Positions 1-7,106 of a DNA stretch of 15,492 bases are shown one piece after another. Every line of letters begins with the position of its first letter. Position 1 is the stretch's first letter. This DNA comes from an uncultured Erysipelotrichales bacterium (GTDB lineage: Bacteria > Bacillota_I > Bacilli_A > Erysipelotrichales > Coprobacillaceae): the NCBI GenBank assembly GCA_910579135.1, contig CAJTTM010000048.1, forward strand, positions 1 to 15,492, given 5' to 3'. The notes under the pieces were generated by a model. That model was not told the origin of the DNA. It saw only the letters and a list, made by a program, of their open reading frames with translations, and did no database searches. The translations under genes were made by a program, and so were the position numbers.

Positions 1-2
1 TT

Positions 3-590
3 ATTGATACACAAGAAATAAAGAAAAGTTCAGAATATGAAGAAGTTCCAGAAAGTTATATGATTTTCATATGCGAAGGAGATTATTTTAAAAGAGGATT
101 ACCAATATATCATATACATAGCTATATAGATGAAACAGAAGAGAAAGTCGATACAGGGCAAGAGATGATATATGTGAATGGAGATTATCAGGATGAAGAA
201 ACAGTACTAGGAAGATTAATCCATGATTTTCATTGTATTGATCCAAATGAGATGTATAGTGAAGTCTTAAAAAAATGGGTCAAATATTATAAAGAAGAAA
301 GGAAAGGTGTGATAGAAATGTGTGAGATATGTGATCAATTAAAAGAAATGGGAAGGATTGAAGGAGAAATCATTGGTGAAAAAAGAGGTTATACCAATGG
401 GAAAGCTGAGGGGAAGATAGAAGGAAAAATTGATATTTTAATGAATCAATTAAAAAAGAAGTTAGGATTCTTATCAGAGAATATTATCAAAATTATGAAT
501 AGTCTTGATGAAAAGACAATAAGTACAATCGCATTAAATATATTTGATATAGATAAAGAAGAAGATATTTTAAAATATATTTTGAGTTGA
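3..590 (+). CDS. Rpn/PD-(D/E)XK nuclease family 'transposase', C-terminal part
   Basis: The reading frame is already open at the left edge, so this is the 3' portion of a larger gene and the catalytic PD-(D/E)XK core lies outside the window. What is visible matches the C-terminal half of the PF12784/Rpn family: a beta-strand segment YMIFICEGD, then GLPIYHIHSYIDE, then IYVNGDYQDEE. A charged linker of Glu-Gly-Lys repeats (EGEIIGEKRGYTNGKAEGK) follows, and the tail (ILMNQLKKKLGFLSENI to the end) resembles the DUF4351-type helical end seen on many Rpn proteins. Family members are DNA endonucleases reported to promote RecA-independent recombination; they are often labelled transposases, but no terminal inverted repeats are visible here. 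The gene ends in TGA and is followed directly by a decayed paralogue. The family assignment is firm; activity cannot be judged without the N-terminus. Confidence 0.85.
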   Translation: MDTQEIKKSSEYEEVPESYMIFICEGDYFKRGLPIYHIHSYIDETEEKVDTGQEMIYVNGDYQDEETVLGRLIHDFHCIDPNEMYSEVLKKWVKYYKEERKGVIEMCEICDQLKEMGRIEGEIIGEKRGYTNGKAEGKIEGKIDILMNQLKKKLGFLSENIIKIMNSLDEKTISTIALNIFDIDKEEDILKYILS

Positions 591-597
591 TATAAGA

Positions 598-895
598 CAT
601 ATGATATACAAGGAGAAAAAGATAATGCGTGAGGTATGTGATTGATTAAAAGAGATGGGAAGAGTTGAAGGAGAATCAAAAAAGTAAATTGAAATTGCAT
701 TAGAAATGAAGAATAGTAATGAAGATATACAAAGATTTATAGGTCTATCTATTGAATGATTGGTAATGATTTAAATAAGATTTTATTAGAAGGATTTATA
801 TATTTACTGGATTTGATGAATAATTGGTAAATGTACTTCTACTATATAACTTTGATAATAATAAAGAAAATATATTAAAGTATGTTCATCACTAA
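598..895 (+). pseudogene. Decayed C-terminal remnant of a second Rpn-family gene
   Basis: Translating from 601 in the frame of the ATG at 625 gives MIYKEKKIMREVCD, stop, LKEMGRVEGESKK, stop, IEIALEMKNSNEDIQRFIGL and then a third stop (stops at 643, 685 and 757). The first part mirrors CEICDQLKEMGRIEGE of the intact gene just upstream. The middle resembles the 'IALEM...IQRFIGLS' tail of a different Rpn subtype. A final piece at 848-895 (NFDNNKENILKYVHH) mirrors the upstream gene's ending IFDIDKEEDILKYILS. Several stops, and the need to change frame before the last piece, show that it is not expressed as one protein. It is either the leftover of a neighbouring paralogue or a degraded partial duplication. 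Confidence 0.75.
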
Positions 896-1034
896 AGGGT
901 CAAATTATAAGCAGAGGTACTATTTTTGGCTTTGTTTATTAGTAGATGTATATCCATATATCAAAAAATTTGGCTTAGAAAAGAGTAAAATTAACAAAGT
1001 TTTCTTTATATAGAAGAAATTTTCAAAATTTAAA
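896..1034. other. Intergenic stretch with no recognisable gene
   Basis: This is AT-rich sequence between the Rpn remnant and the cre-like site upstream of the phosphoglucomutase. No open frame with a ribosome binding site, no intrinsic terminator and no convincing hairpin was found. It may be further decayed Rpn-locus DNA. Confidence 0.4.
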
Positions 1035-1048
1035 TGTAAGCGTTTAGA
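1035..1048 (+). promoter_or_regulatory. cre-like CcpA site upstream of phosphoglucomutase
   Basis: TGTAAGCGTTTAGA matches the Bacillota catabolite-responsive element consensus TGWAANCGNTNWCA at all but one position (G instead of C at position 13). It lies about 40 bp upstream of the likely -10 box of the phosphoglucomutase gene, a position more compatible with activation than with roadblock repression. CG dinucleotides are rare in this AT-rich intergenic DNA, which adds weight. CcpA itself is not in the window. Confidence 0.4.
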
Positions 1049-1085
1049 AAAGTTAAGAATTTTTATAGTTATTTTATAAAGAATT

Positions 1086-1094
1086 TGTTATAAT
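1086..1094 (+). promoter_or_regulatory. Extended -10 promoter for phosphoglucomutase
   Basis: TGTTATAAT is a perfect extended -10 element (TGnTATAAT). No good -35 is present at 17 bp, which is normal for extended -10 promoters. The predicted start near 1101 leaves a very short leader beginning at or in the ribosome binding site AGAGGTG (1101-1107). Confidence 0.5.
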
Positions 1095-1115
1095 AGGAGT
1101 AGAGGTGACTATGAG

Positions 1116-2810
1116 ATGAATTATGAAGAAAAATATCAAAAATGGATCAGTAAAGAGAATTTAGATCCTACATTAAAAGCAGAATTATTAAGTATGGATG
1201 AAACTGCAAAGGAAGATGCATTTTACACTGATGTAGAATTTGGAACAGCAGGTATGCGTGGTATTCTAGGAGCAGGAACTAACAGATTAAATATTTATGT
1301 TATTCAAAAGGCTAACGTTGGTTTTGCTAAATATATTGCTTCTTTACCAGAAGGAAAGGAAAGAGGAGTTGCAATTGGTTATGATAATAGAAATATGTCT
1401 TATCAGTTTGCGATTGAGAGTGCAAAAGTATTAGCAACTTATGGTATTAAGTCATTTATTTTTGAAGCATTAAGACCGACACCTGAGTTATCATTTGCAG
1501 TACGTTACTTAAAATGTGCTGGAGGTATTATGATTACTGCATCACATAATCCTAAAGAATATAATGGATACAAAGTTTATGATGATACAGGATGTCAATT
1601 ATTACCTGAAGCTGCAGATCAAGTTGTAAAGTATGTTAATGAAGTTGAAGATGAATTAAATATTAAAGTATTAAGTGATGAAGAAGCTTATCCATATATG
1701 ACATGGATTGGAGAAGAAGTCGATGCAGCATATTACGAAGCTGTTAAAGGAATTGAAGTAAATCCAGGTATGGATAAAGATGATTTCAAAATTGTTTTTT
1801 CTCCACAACATGGAACTGCTAATATTCCAGTAAGAACTGTATTAAAGGATTTAGGATATGATGTTGTGCCAGTACTTGCACAATGTGCACCAGATCCAAA
1901 TTATACAAATACAAAATCACCAAACCCAGAAGTTGATGTTGCTTATGAATTAGCAATTAAAAAAGCTAAAGAAGTTGATGCAGATGTTGTTGTTATTACT
2001 GATCCTGATGGGGATAGATTAGGTGTTGTTGCTAAACATGATGGTGAATATGTATTGATGAGTGGTAACCAATCTGCGGCTGTATACCTTGAATATATTT
2101 TAAGTCAAATGAAAGAAAAAGGAACATTACCTTCTAATGCAGTTATGTATAATACAATTGTTACATCTGATTTAGGTGAATTAGTTGCAAGACATTATGG
2201 AGTAGATGTAGAAAAAACATTAACTGGTTTCAAATTTATTGGTGATAAGATTCGTAAATATGAAGCTACAAAAGAAAAGGTATTTGTATTTGGATATGAA
2301 GAATCTTATGGATGTGTTATTAAAGACTTTGTAAGAGATAAAGACGCTGTTCAAGCTGTTTTAACAGCTGCTGAAGCAGGAAATTATTATAAGAAACAGG
2401 GTAAAGATTTAATTGATGTTCTAAATGAATTATATGCTAGACATGGTGCGTTTAAAGAAAGTCAAATTGCGATCTCTAAAGCTGGTGCAGCTGGAAGTGC
2501 AAGAATCAAAGAGATTATGTCTAATTTAAGAGAAGATGCTCCTGCACAAATTGGTAATGTAAAAGTTGTAGCTAGTGAAGATTATCAAGCAAGTGTACGT
2601 TATGAAGATGGTAAAGAATCTGTTATTAAATTACCAAAATCTAATGTATTAAAATATTATTTAGAAGATGGTTCATGGATTGCAGCAAGACCATCTGGAA
2701 CTGAACCTAAGATTAAGTTCTATTTCTCAATCAAGGGTGCTACAGTAGATGAAGCAGCTGCTAAGACAGAAGTATTCCAAAAAGATATGATGAATATTGT
2801 TGGTGAATAG
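1116..2810 (+). CDS. pgcA: Alpha-phosphoglucomutase (alpha-D-phosphohexomutase family)
   Basis: This enzyme interconverts glucose-1-phosphate and glucose-6-phosphate in the cytosol, linking glycolysis to UDP-glucose and polysaccharide precursors. At 564 aa it has the length of the Bacillus PgcA type. The four family signatures are in order: GTAGMRG at residues 43-49; the phosphoserine loop TASHNP at 141-146 with catalytic Ser143; the metal loop DPDGDRLG at 296-303; and the sugar-specificity loop GYEESYG at 393-399, whose EES points to gluco-type substrates. The phosphate-binding loop RPSGTEP follows at 525-531. The start at 1116 is preceded by AGAGGTG; an ATG at 1111 leads straight to a stop. 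The gene is monocistronic, between its own promoter and a terminator at 2832. Together with galE (14153) it supplies the UDP-sugar route. Mannose-6-P could be a secondary substrate. Confidence 0.93.
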   Translation: MNYEEKYQKWISKENLDPTLKAELLSMDETAKEDAFYTDVEFGTAGMRGILGAGTNRLNIYVIQKANVGFAKYIASLPEGKERGVAIGYDNRNMSYQFAIESAKVLATYGIKSFIFEALRPTPELSFAVRYLKCAGGIMITASHNPKEYNGYKVYDDTGCQLLPEAADQVVKYVNEVEDELNIKVLSDEEAYPYMTWIGEEVDAAYYEAVKGIEVNPGMDKDDFKIVFSPQHGTANIPVRTVLKDLGYDVVPVLAQCAPDPNYTNTKSPNPEVDVAYELAIKKAKEVDADVVVITDPDGDRLGVVAKHDGEYVLMSGNQSAAVYLEYILSQMKEKGTLPSNAVMYNTIVTSDLGELVARHYGVDVEKTLTGFKFIGDKIRKYEATKEKVFVFGYEESYGCVIKDFVRDKDAVQAVLTAAEAGNYYKKQGKDLIDVLNELYARHGAFKESQIAISKAGAAGSARIKEIMSNLREDAPAQIGNVKVVASEDYQASVRYEDGKESVIKLPKSNVLKYYLEDGSWIAARPSGTEPKIKFYFSIKGATVDEAAAKTEVFQKDMMNIVGE

Positions 2811-2831
2811 TTTAGATTAAGAAGAATTAAT

Positions 2832-2862
2832 AAAAGTCGATTCAAAAGTGAGTCGACTTTTT
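2832..2862. terminator. Bidirectional intrinsic terminator
   Basis: AAAAGTCGA (2832-2840) pairs with TCGACTTTT (2853-2861), with a T run on the plus strand and, because of the A run on the left arm, a T run on the minus strand too. It serves the phosphoglucomutase and the convergent minus-strand gene ending at 2880. Confidence 0.85.
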
Positions 2863-2879
2863 GTTGTTTACTATAATTT

Positions 2880-3155
2880 TTAGCAGCATTGTTTATGACG
2901 TAATTCATTCAATGATTCCATAGCATAAATAGCTTTTTCTTTTAAACAGCATTCTAATTGGGCTACAGTATTTACTGTTTGTTGAACAGATTCATTAACT
3001 TCAAGTAATTCATTTATACAGTTAGTCATACAAATTGCCTTCTTTAATTTTTCAGCTTCGCCATTTAAAATCTGGGCAAGAGCTACTTCTTGCATTGAAA
3101 CAGATTGTAAAATAGCAGTTAAAGCGCATTTTTCATCAACACAACATCCTTTCAT
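2880..3155 (-). CDS. Small Cys-rich protein, possibly spore-associated
   Basis: This 91-residue protein has nine cysteines, paired at both ends (C4-C5 and C90-C91) and near the middle (C69-C70), with no membrane segment or signal peptide. Residues 11-40 (ALTAILQSVSMQEVALAQIL, then a GEAEKLKKA helix) resemble a helical motif I recall from small Clostridia/Bacilli proteins, 'SVALEEAALAHILNAEGEK', some of them linked to spore surfaces. That link is a recollection of family appearance, not proof. The start is set by AGAGAGGTG just upstream. TACATTATG at 3177-3185 reads CATAATGTA on the minus strand, the shape of a sigma-K -10 (CATAnnnTA), but no matching AC lies at the -35 spacing. The gene lies 79 bp downstream of tspO on the same strand. 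Function unknown. Confidence 0.7.
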   Translation of the reverse strand: MKGCCVDEKCALTAILQSVSMQEVALAQILNGEAEKLKKAICMTNCINELLEVNESVQQTVNTVAQLECCLKEKAIYAMESLNELRHKQCC

Positions 3156-3234
3156 AATTTCACCTCTCTATATTTCTACATTATGAATAGATTGAAGAAA
3201 GGAAAATTATGATTGTCATATAATTTTAAATATT

Positions 3235-3696
3235 TTAGTTTAATAAATAAATAGAAAGGTTTAAATATCCTGCAAATGTTATCCATAATAAGTAAGGATA
3301 CATTAAATAACTAGCTGGCTTTGATATTTGAAAGAACAACATAATTGTTTTTAAAATAAGCAACCATAAAAGGATGAGCCAAATAAATGCAAATAAGTAT
3401 TGTTTGAAATTAAAAAAGATAATTGACCAGAAAAAATTAAATATAAGCTGAGTAATATAAACAATCAAGGCATTATGATTAGATTTTTTTGATATAAGCA
3501 CTAAATATGAGGCAATTCCCATAAGAATATACAAAATATTCCACACAATTGGAAACAACCAGCCTGGTGGAGCGAGATTTGGTTTGTTTAATGAAGCAAA
3601 GCTTTCCATGCTGTTTTGTGTTAGTGATGCAGATACTATTCCAGTAATAAGAGCTATTGCAATACAAATAATAAGTTTTTTCCATTGTATTTTCAT
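3235..3696 (-). CDS. tspO: TspO/MBR-family membrane protein
   Basis: This is a 153-residue protein with five predicted membrane helices (about 8-27, 46-68, 75-95, 100-122 and 128-151), the TspO (tryptophan-rich sensory protein, peripheral benzodiazepine receptor homologue) layout. Family signatures are KPNLAPPGWLFPIVWNILY at 38-56, FNFFWSIIFF at 86-95 and the last-helix pattern LLWITFAGYLN. Seven tryptophans are present. TspO proteins bind porphyrins and related tetrapyrroles and have been tied to stress and tetrapyrrole handling; the true substrate here is unknown. The start is set by a strong AAGGGAGG. Transcription may continue into the Cys-rich gene 79 bp downstream. A possible sigma-E-like promoter (ATA, 16 bp, CATACTAAT) lies upstream on this strand but is weak evidence in AT-rich DNA. 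Confidence 0.9.
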   Translation of the reverse strand: MKIQWKKLIICIAIALITGIVSASLTQNSMESFASLNKPNLAPPGWLFPIVWNILYILMGIASYLVLISKKSNHNALIVYITQLIFNFFWSIIFFNFKQYLFAFIWLILLWLLILKTIMLFFQISKPASYLMYPYLLWITFAGYLNLSIYLLN

Positions 3697-3856
3697 GAAA
3701 TTCCTCCCTTAATATTAGTATGATTTTATATGTGATTTTATTCTTTCTATAGATATAGAAAAGAGTTAAAGAATATTTTTTACATAGTGAGATTGAGTGT
3801 TATTTATAAAAAATTATTTAGTACTAGGGTATTTGTTTTTCTTTATATGAAAAATA

Positions 3857-3885
3857 TTTTATATTTTTTATCTATCATGTATAAT
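3857..3885 (+). promoter_or_regulatory. Sigma-A promoter for the beta-glucoside operon
   Basis: The -10 TATAAT (3880-3885) is perfect; the -35 region 17 bp upstream (TTTTAT) is weak. The predicted start is near 3892, immediately at the cre-like site, leaving a leader of about 30 nt. Confidence 0.45.
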
Positions 3886-3892
3886 AAACATA

Positions 3893-3906
3893 TAAAAACG
3901 ATTTCA
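3893..3906 (+). promoter_or_regulatory. cre-like CcpA site at the beta-glucosidase start site
   Basis: TAAAAACGATTTCA fits the consensus TGWAANCGNTNWCA except for A instead of G at position 2. It sits right after the -10 box, over the expected transcription start, the classic place for CcpA to repress an alternative-sugar operon. The gene's function fits this control well. Confidence 0.5.
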
Positions 3907-3923
3907 AATAGAGGAGGTAATAA

Positions 3924-5393
3924 ATGATGAGTTTTCCTAGTGATTTTTTATGGGGAGGAGCAGTAGCTGCAAACCAATGTGAAGGTGCATATTTAGAAGA
4001 TGGAAAAGGTTTATCAGTTCCAGATATGTTATTGGGTGGAGATGTGAATACACCAAGAACATTTTTACCTAAAACAGATCCTAATGCTTTTTATCCAAGT
4101 CATGAAGCAATAGATTTCTATCATCATTATAAAGAAGATATTGCATTATTTGCTGAAATGGGATGGAAAGTCTTTAGATTATCTATTAACTGGGGACGTA
4201 TTTTTCCTAATGGTGATGATGAAGAACCAAATGAAGCGGGTTTAGCATTTTATGATAAAGTGTTTGATGAATGTCATAAATATGGAATGGAGCCATTAGT
4301 TACATTATGTCATTATGAAATTCCTTGGAATATTGTGACAAAATATAATGGATTCTCTGATAGAAGAGTTATTGATATGTTTGTAAAATATGCTACAACA
4401 TGTTTTGAACGTTATAAAGATAAGGTTAAATATTGGTTGACTTTTAACGAAATTAATATTCCATGTATGGGTGAAGGTGGAATTGGTAATCTTTATGGTT
4501 TAGGGTTAATGGACCCAGATGATGTTAATGCAGACCACAGAATTCCATTAAATGAATTAAAATCAAATGATCAACTTACATTTGAAGCATTACATAATGA
4601 ATTTGTTGCTAGTGCATTAACTGTTATTGAAGGACATAAAATTAATCCTGATTTTATGATTGGAAATATGATTGCACATACAACATTATATCCATTAACA
4701 CCAAATCCAAAGGATATTTTAGCAGCGTTTGATGAAGAAAATTTTAAAAATAATTTCTGTGGAGATGTTCAAGTACGTGGAGAATATCCAAGTTTTATTT
4801 TTAGATATTTTAGAGAACATGGTATTGATACTTCATTTATTACTGAAGAAGATAAGAAAGTTATTAAAGAAGGAGTTGTTGACTTTTACACATTTTCATA
4901 TTATATGTCCAACTGTGTAACAGTTAATGAAAATGCTGAAATGACAGCAGGAAATATGTCAAAAGGAGCTAAAAATCCATATTTAAAAGCATCTGATTGG
5001 GGATGGCAAATTGATCCTGATGGATTGCGTTATACATTAAATGTCTTACATGATCGCTATCCACATACACCATTAATGATTGTAGAAAATGGTTTTGGAG
5101 CATTTGATAAGGTAGAAGAAGATGGTTCTATTCATGATCAATATAGAATTGACTACTTTAAAGGACACATTAAAGCTATGAAAGAAGCTATTGAAGATGG
5201 AGTACCATTGATTGGCTATACAACTTGGGGACCAATTGATTTAGTTTCTGCAGGAACTGGACAATATGCAAAACGTTATGGTTTCATTTATGTAGATAGA
5301 CATGATGATGGAACAGGAGATTTCTCAAGAAGCAAGAAGGATTCATTCTATTGGTATAAGAAAGTCATTGCTTCTAATGGAGAAGATTTATAA
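3924..5393 (+). CDS. GH1 family 6-phospho-beta-glucosidase
   Basis: This retaining glycoside hydrolase (family 1) probably cleaves PTS-imported phospho-beta-glucosides such as cellobiose-6-P to glucose-6-P. It has 489 residues, normal for GH1. The N-terminal FLWGGAVAANQCEGAY (8-23) is the family opening; TFNE at 173-176 supplies the acid/base Glu176 and VENG at 387-390 the nucleophile Glu388. The phosphate-binding set near the C-terminus (Ser442, Lys450, Tyr452 in VSAGTGQYAKRYGFIYVD) argues for phosphorylated substrates. Two ATGs are adjacent (3924 and 3927); AGGAGGT at 3912-3918 has 5 nt spacing to the first and 8 nt to the second, so 3927 may be the real start. No PTS gene is in the window, so the transporter must be elsewhere. 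The exact sugar (glucose or galactose type) is not certain. Confidence 0.92.
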   Translation: MMSFPSDFLWGGAVAANQCEGAYLEDGKGLSVPDMLLGGDVNTPRTFLPKTDPNAFYPSHEAIDFYHHYKEDIALFAEMGWKVFRLSINWGRIFPNGDDEEPNEAGLAFYDKVFDECHKYGMEPLVTLCHYEIPWNIVTKYNGFSDRRVIDMFVKYATTCFERYKDKVKYWLTFNEINIPCMGEGGIGNLYGLGLMDPDDVNADHRIPLNELKSNDQLTFEALHNEFVASALTVIEGHKINPDFMIGNMIAHTTLYPLTPNPKDILAAFDEENFKNNFCGDVQVRGEYPSFIFRYFREHGIDTSFITEEDKKVIKEGVVDFYTFSYYMSNCVTVNENAEMTAGNMSKGAKNPYLKASDWGWQIDPDGLRYTLNVLHDRYPHTPLMIVENGFGAFDKVEEDGSIHDQYRIDYFKGHIKAMKEAIEDGVPLIGYTTWGPIDLVSAGTGQYAKRYGFIYVDRHDDGTGDFSRSKKDSFYWYKKVIASNGEDL

Positions 5394-5439
5394 AACAAAC
5401 TTCTGTATAAGGTTGTTGAATAAAATATGAGGAGGATTT

Positions 5440-6279
5440 ATGAGAAAAATTGTTTTTTTAGATGTTGATGGAACATTGATAGATTATGATGCAAAATTAC
5501 CTGAATCAGCAGCGAGAGCTGTTAATGAGGCTAGAGCAAATGGACATAAAGTATATATATGTACAGGTTGTTCAAAAGCAGAAATTGAACAAAGAAATCT
5601 ATGTGATTTAGATGGAATGATTGGAGGAAATGGTGCGTATGTTGAGGATGATGGACATGTTATTATGCATCATGGACTTACAAGAGATGAGGTTAAACAT
5701 ATTGTTGATTGGTGTAATGAAAGACATTTAGGATTTTATTTAGAAGCAAATAGCGGCATGTATTGTAATGATTATATGTTGGAGCAAGGATCAGAAACAA
5801 TGATCAAGTATGGTCAAGGAAAAGGAGCAGACTTATCACAAGCTACTGCTTCAGCTAATAGTTTTGTGAATAGTTTTATTCATTTAACAGGAGAAGATTT
5901 ATATAGAGATGATGTCAATAAGATTAGTTTTATTTTAAGTAGCTATCAAGATCATTTAGACTCTAAAAAAGAATTTCCAACTTTAGAAGCAAATACTTGG
6001 GGTGGTAAAGGAGAATTAGCATTATTTGGAGATTTAGGACCAACAGGTATTACTAAGAAGCATGCGATTGAAATTTTGTTAGATTACTTAGGTGCTGATG
6101 TAAATGATACAATCTCATTTGGTGATGCAAAGATAGATTTATCAATGTTTGAACTTTGTGCTTATAATGTGGCTATGGGAAATGGTGGTATAGAAATTAA
6201 AGAAGCTGCTGACTACATTACAACAGATGTTAATGATGATGGATTATATAATGCATTCAAATATTTAAAATTAATATAG
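5440..6279 (+). CDS. Cof-type HAD-IIB sugar-phosphatase-like hydrolase
   Basis: This 279-residue cytosolic HAD phosphatase belongs to the Cof/YidA/SPP group. Motif I DVDGT (8-12) provides the nucleophile Asp8 and acid Asp10. Motif II is ICTG with Thr42, motif III is a Lys at 206/207 in GITKKHAI, and motif IV is FGDAKID with Asp229 and Asp233. The usual GDxxND is GDAKID here, with Ile in place of the Asn. Residues of about 85-185 form the C2 cap that sets substrate choice. The start has a strong GAGGAGG. It lies 46 bp after the GH1 gene with no terminator between, so the two are probably co-transcribed; the enzyme may dephosphorylate a sugar phosphate or a by-product of the beta-glucoside pathway. 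The substrate cannot be predicted from sequence. Confidence 0.88.
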   Translation: MRKIVFLDVDGTLIDYDAKLPESAARAVNEARANGHKVYICTGCSKAEIEQRNLCDLDGMIGGNGAYVEDDGHVIMHHGLTRDEVKHIVDWCNERHLGFYLEANSGMYCNDYMLEQGSETMIKYGQGKGADLSQATASANSFVNSFIHLTGEDLYRDDVNKISFILSSYQDHLDSKKEFPTLEANTWGGKGELALFGDLGPTGITKKHAIEILLDYLGADVNDTISFGDAKIDLSMFELCAYNVAMGNGGIEIKEAADYITTDVNDDGLYNAFKYLKLI

Positions 6280-6308
6280 AACTTGAGGATTTTCCTCAAG
6301 TTTTTTTT
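6280..6308 (+). terminator. Intrinsic terminator of the beta-glucoside operon
   Basis: AACTTGAGG (6280-6288) pairs with CCTCAAGTT (6294-6302) around a 5-nt loop, followed by an uninterrupted T run to 6308. It begins on the base after the stop codon. Confidence 0.93.
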
Positions 6309-6315
6309 ATGAATT

Positions 6316-6348
6316 TTACATTAATATTACACAAGTCTCTTTTACAAT
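6316..6348 (+). promoter_or_regulatory. Promoter region with TTACA direct repeats before the two-component genes
   Basis: A -10-like TACAAT is at 6343-6348, just ahead of the ribosome binding site AGGAG at 6355. TTACA occurs at 6316-6320 and 6327-6331, 11 bp apart (one helical turn), with a third at 6342-6346. Direct repeats at one-turn spacing are typical of OmpR-family binding sites, so this could be an autoregulatory operator. No good -35 is seen at 17 bp, which would fit an activator-dependent promoter. Weakly supported. Confidence 0.3.
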
Positions 6349-6368
6349 AAAATTAGGAGAGGATATGT

Positions 6369-7106
6369 ATGTATAAAATATTATTAGTAGAAGATGATAA
6401 AAGTATTAGAGAAATTATTGTGAAATATTTTTCAAAAAGAGAGTTTGAAGTTATAGAGGCAATAGATGGGTATGATGCATTAGCTAAAATAGATTCCTCA
6501 ATAAATCTTGTACTCTTAGACATCATGATGCCAGATATTAATGGTTTAGAGGTTTGTTATCAAATAAGATTAAAGCATCAATGTCCTATTGTGTTTATTA
6601 GTGCATTAAGTGATGAGGATACACAGTTAAGAGCATTTGAATTAGGTGGGGATGATTACATAGCTAAACCGTTTTTACCATCAGTATTGTATGCAAAGTG
6701 TATAGCTATATGTAAAAGACAATGCCAAAATCAAAGTCATGTGAAACGTTTTCATGATTTATTGATTGGCTATACAACACATCAAGTTTGGGTTCAAAAT
6801 AAAGAAATTTATTTAACTTACAAGGAATATCTATTATTAGAATGTCTTACTAAAAATACAAATCGATTATTAGAAAGAGAACAGATTTTAAATGCTATTT
6901 GGGGATATGATTATTATGGTGATTGTAGAGTGGTTGATACGTATATCAAGAAAGTGAGAAAAAAGATGGAACCTTGTCAGTATATTCACACTGTATTCAA
7001 AGTAGGGTATATGTTTAAAGACGGAGGGAATTATGAGAAAGATATTGAAAACAACATTATTTTAAAAAATATTTTTAATTATATTTTTAGGGTTATTGTG
7101 TGTTGA
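6369..7106 (+). CDS. OmpR/PhoB-family response regulator
   Basis: This 245-residue regulator has a receiver domain (about 1-115) and a winged-helix DNA-binding domain (about 140-217). Receiver residues are in place: acidic pocket Glu8-Asp9-Asp10, phospho-acceptor Asp51 in LLDIMMPD, switch Ser78 in FISA, and Lys100-Pro101. The wing helix region ends at VFKVGYMF, where OmpR proteins normally stop. The frame continues 28 residues further, and the overlap with the kinase coding frame is 74 bp (7033-7106). The start at 6369 uses AGGAG at 6355; an ATG at 6365 stops after three codons. It is co-transcribed with the sensor kinase that follows, itself broken by nonsense codons, so the regulator may now be an orphan or answer to another kinase. 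Its targets are unknown. Confidence 0.9.
   Translation: MYKILLVEDDKSIREIIVKYFSKREFEVIEAIDGYDALAKIDSSINLVLLDIMMPDINGLEVCYQIRLKHQCPIVFISALSDEDTQLRAFELGGDDYIAKPFLPSVLYAKCIAICKRQCQNQSHVKRFHDLLIGYTTHQVWVQNKEIYLTYKEYLLLECLTKNTNRLLEREQILNAIWGYDYYGDCRVVDTYIKKVRKKMEPCQYIHTVFKVGYMFKDGGNYEKDIENNIILKNIFNYIFRVIVC

Noticed and set aside
930..999. CTTTGTT (930-936) and AACAAAG (993-999) as inverted repeats of a mobile element
   Set aside because: Only 7 bp, far from element ends and without target-site duplication; expected by chance in this base composition.
3741..3761. Hairpin TTTCTAT-AGAT-ATAGAAA between tspO and the GH1 operon
   Set aside because: Pure AT-rich inverted repeat with no T run in position and no gene ending there; likely chance, although an operator cannot be excluded.
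3697..3923. Riboswitch, T-box or antiterminator (RAT/LicT-like) leader before the beta-glucosidase
   Set aside because: The leader after the likely start is only about 30 nt and no conserved riboswitch core or terminator is visible.
5394..5439. Terminator or promoter between the GH1 and HAD genes
   Set aside because: No stable hairpin with T run and no -10/-35 pair; the genes are best read as one operon.
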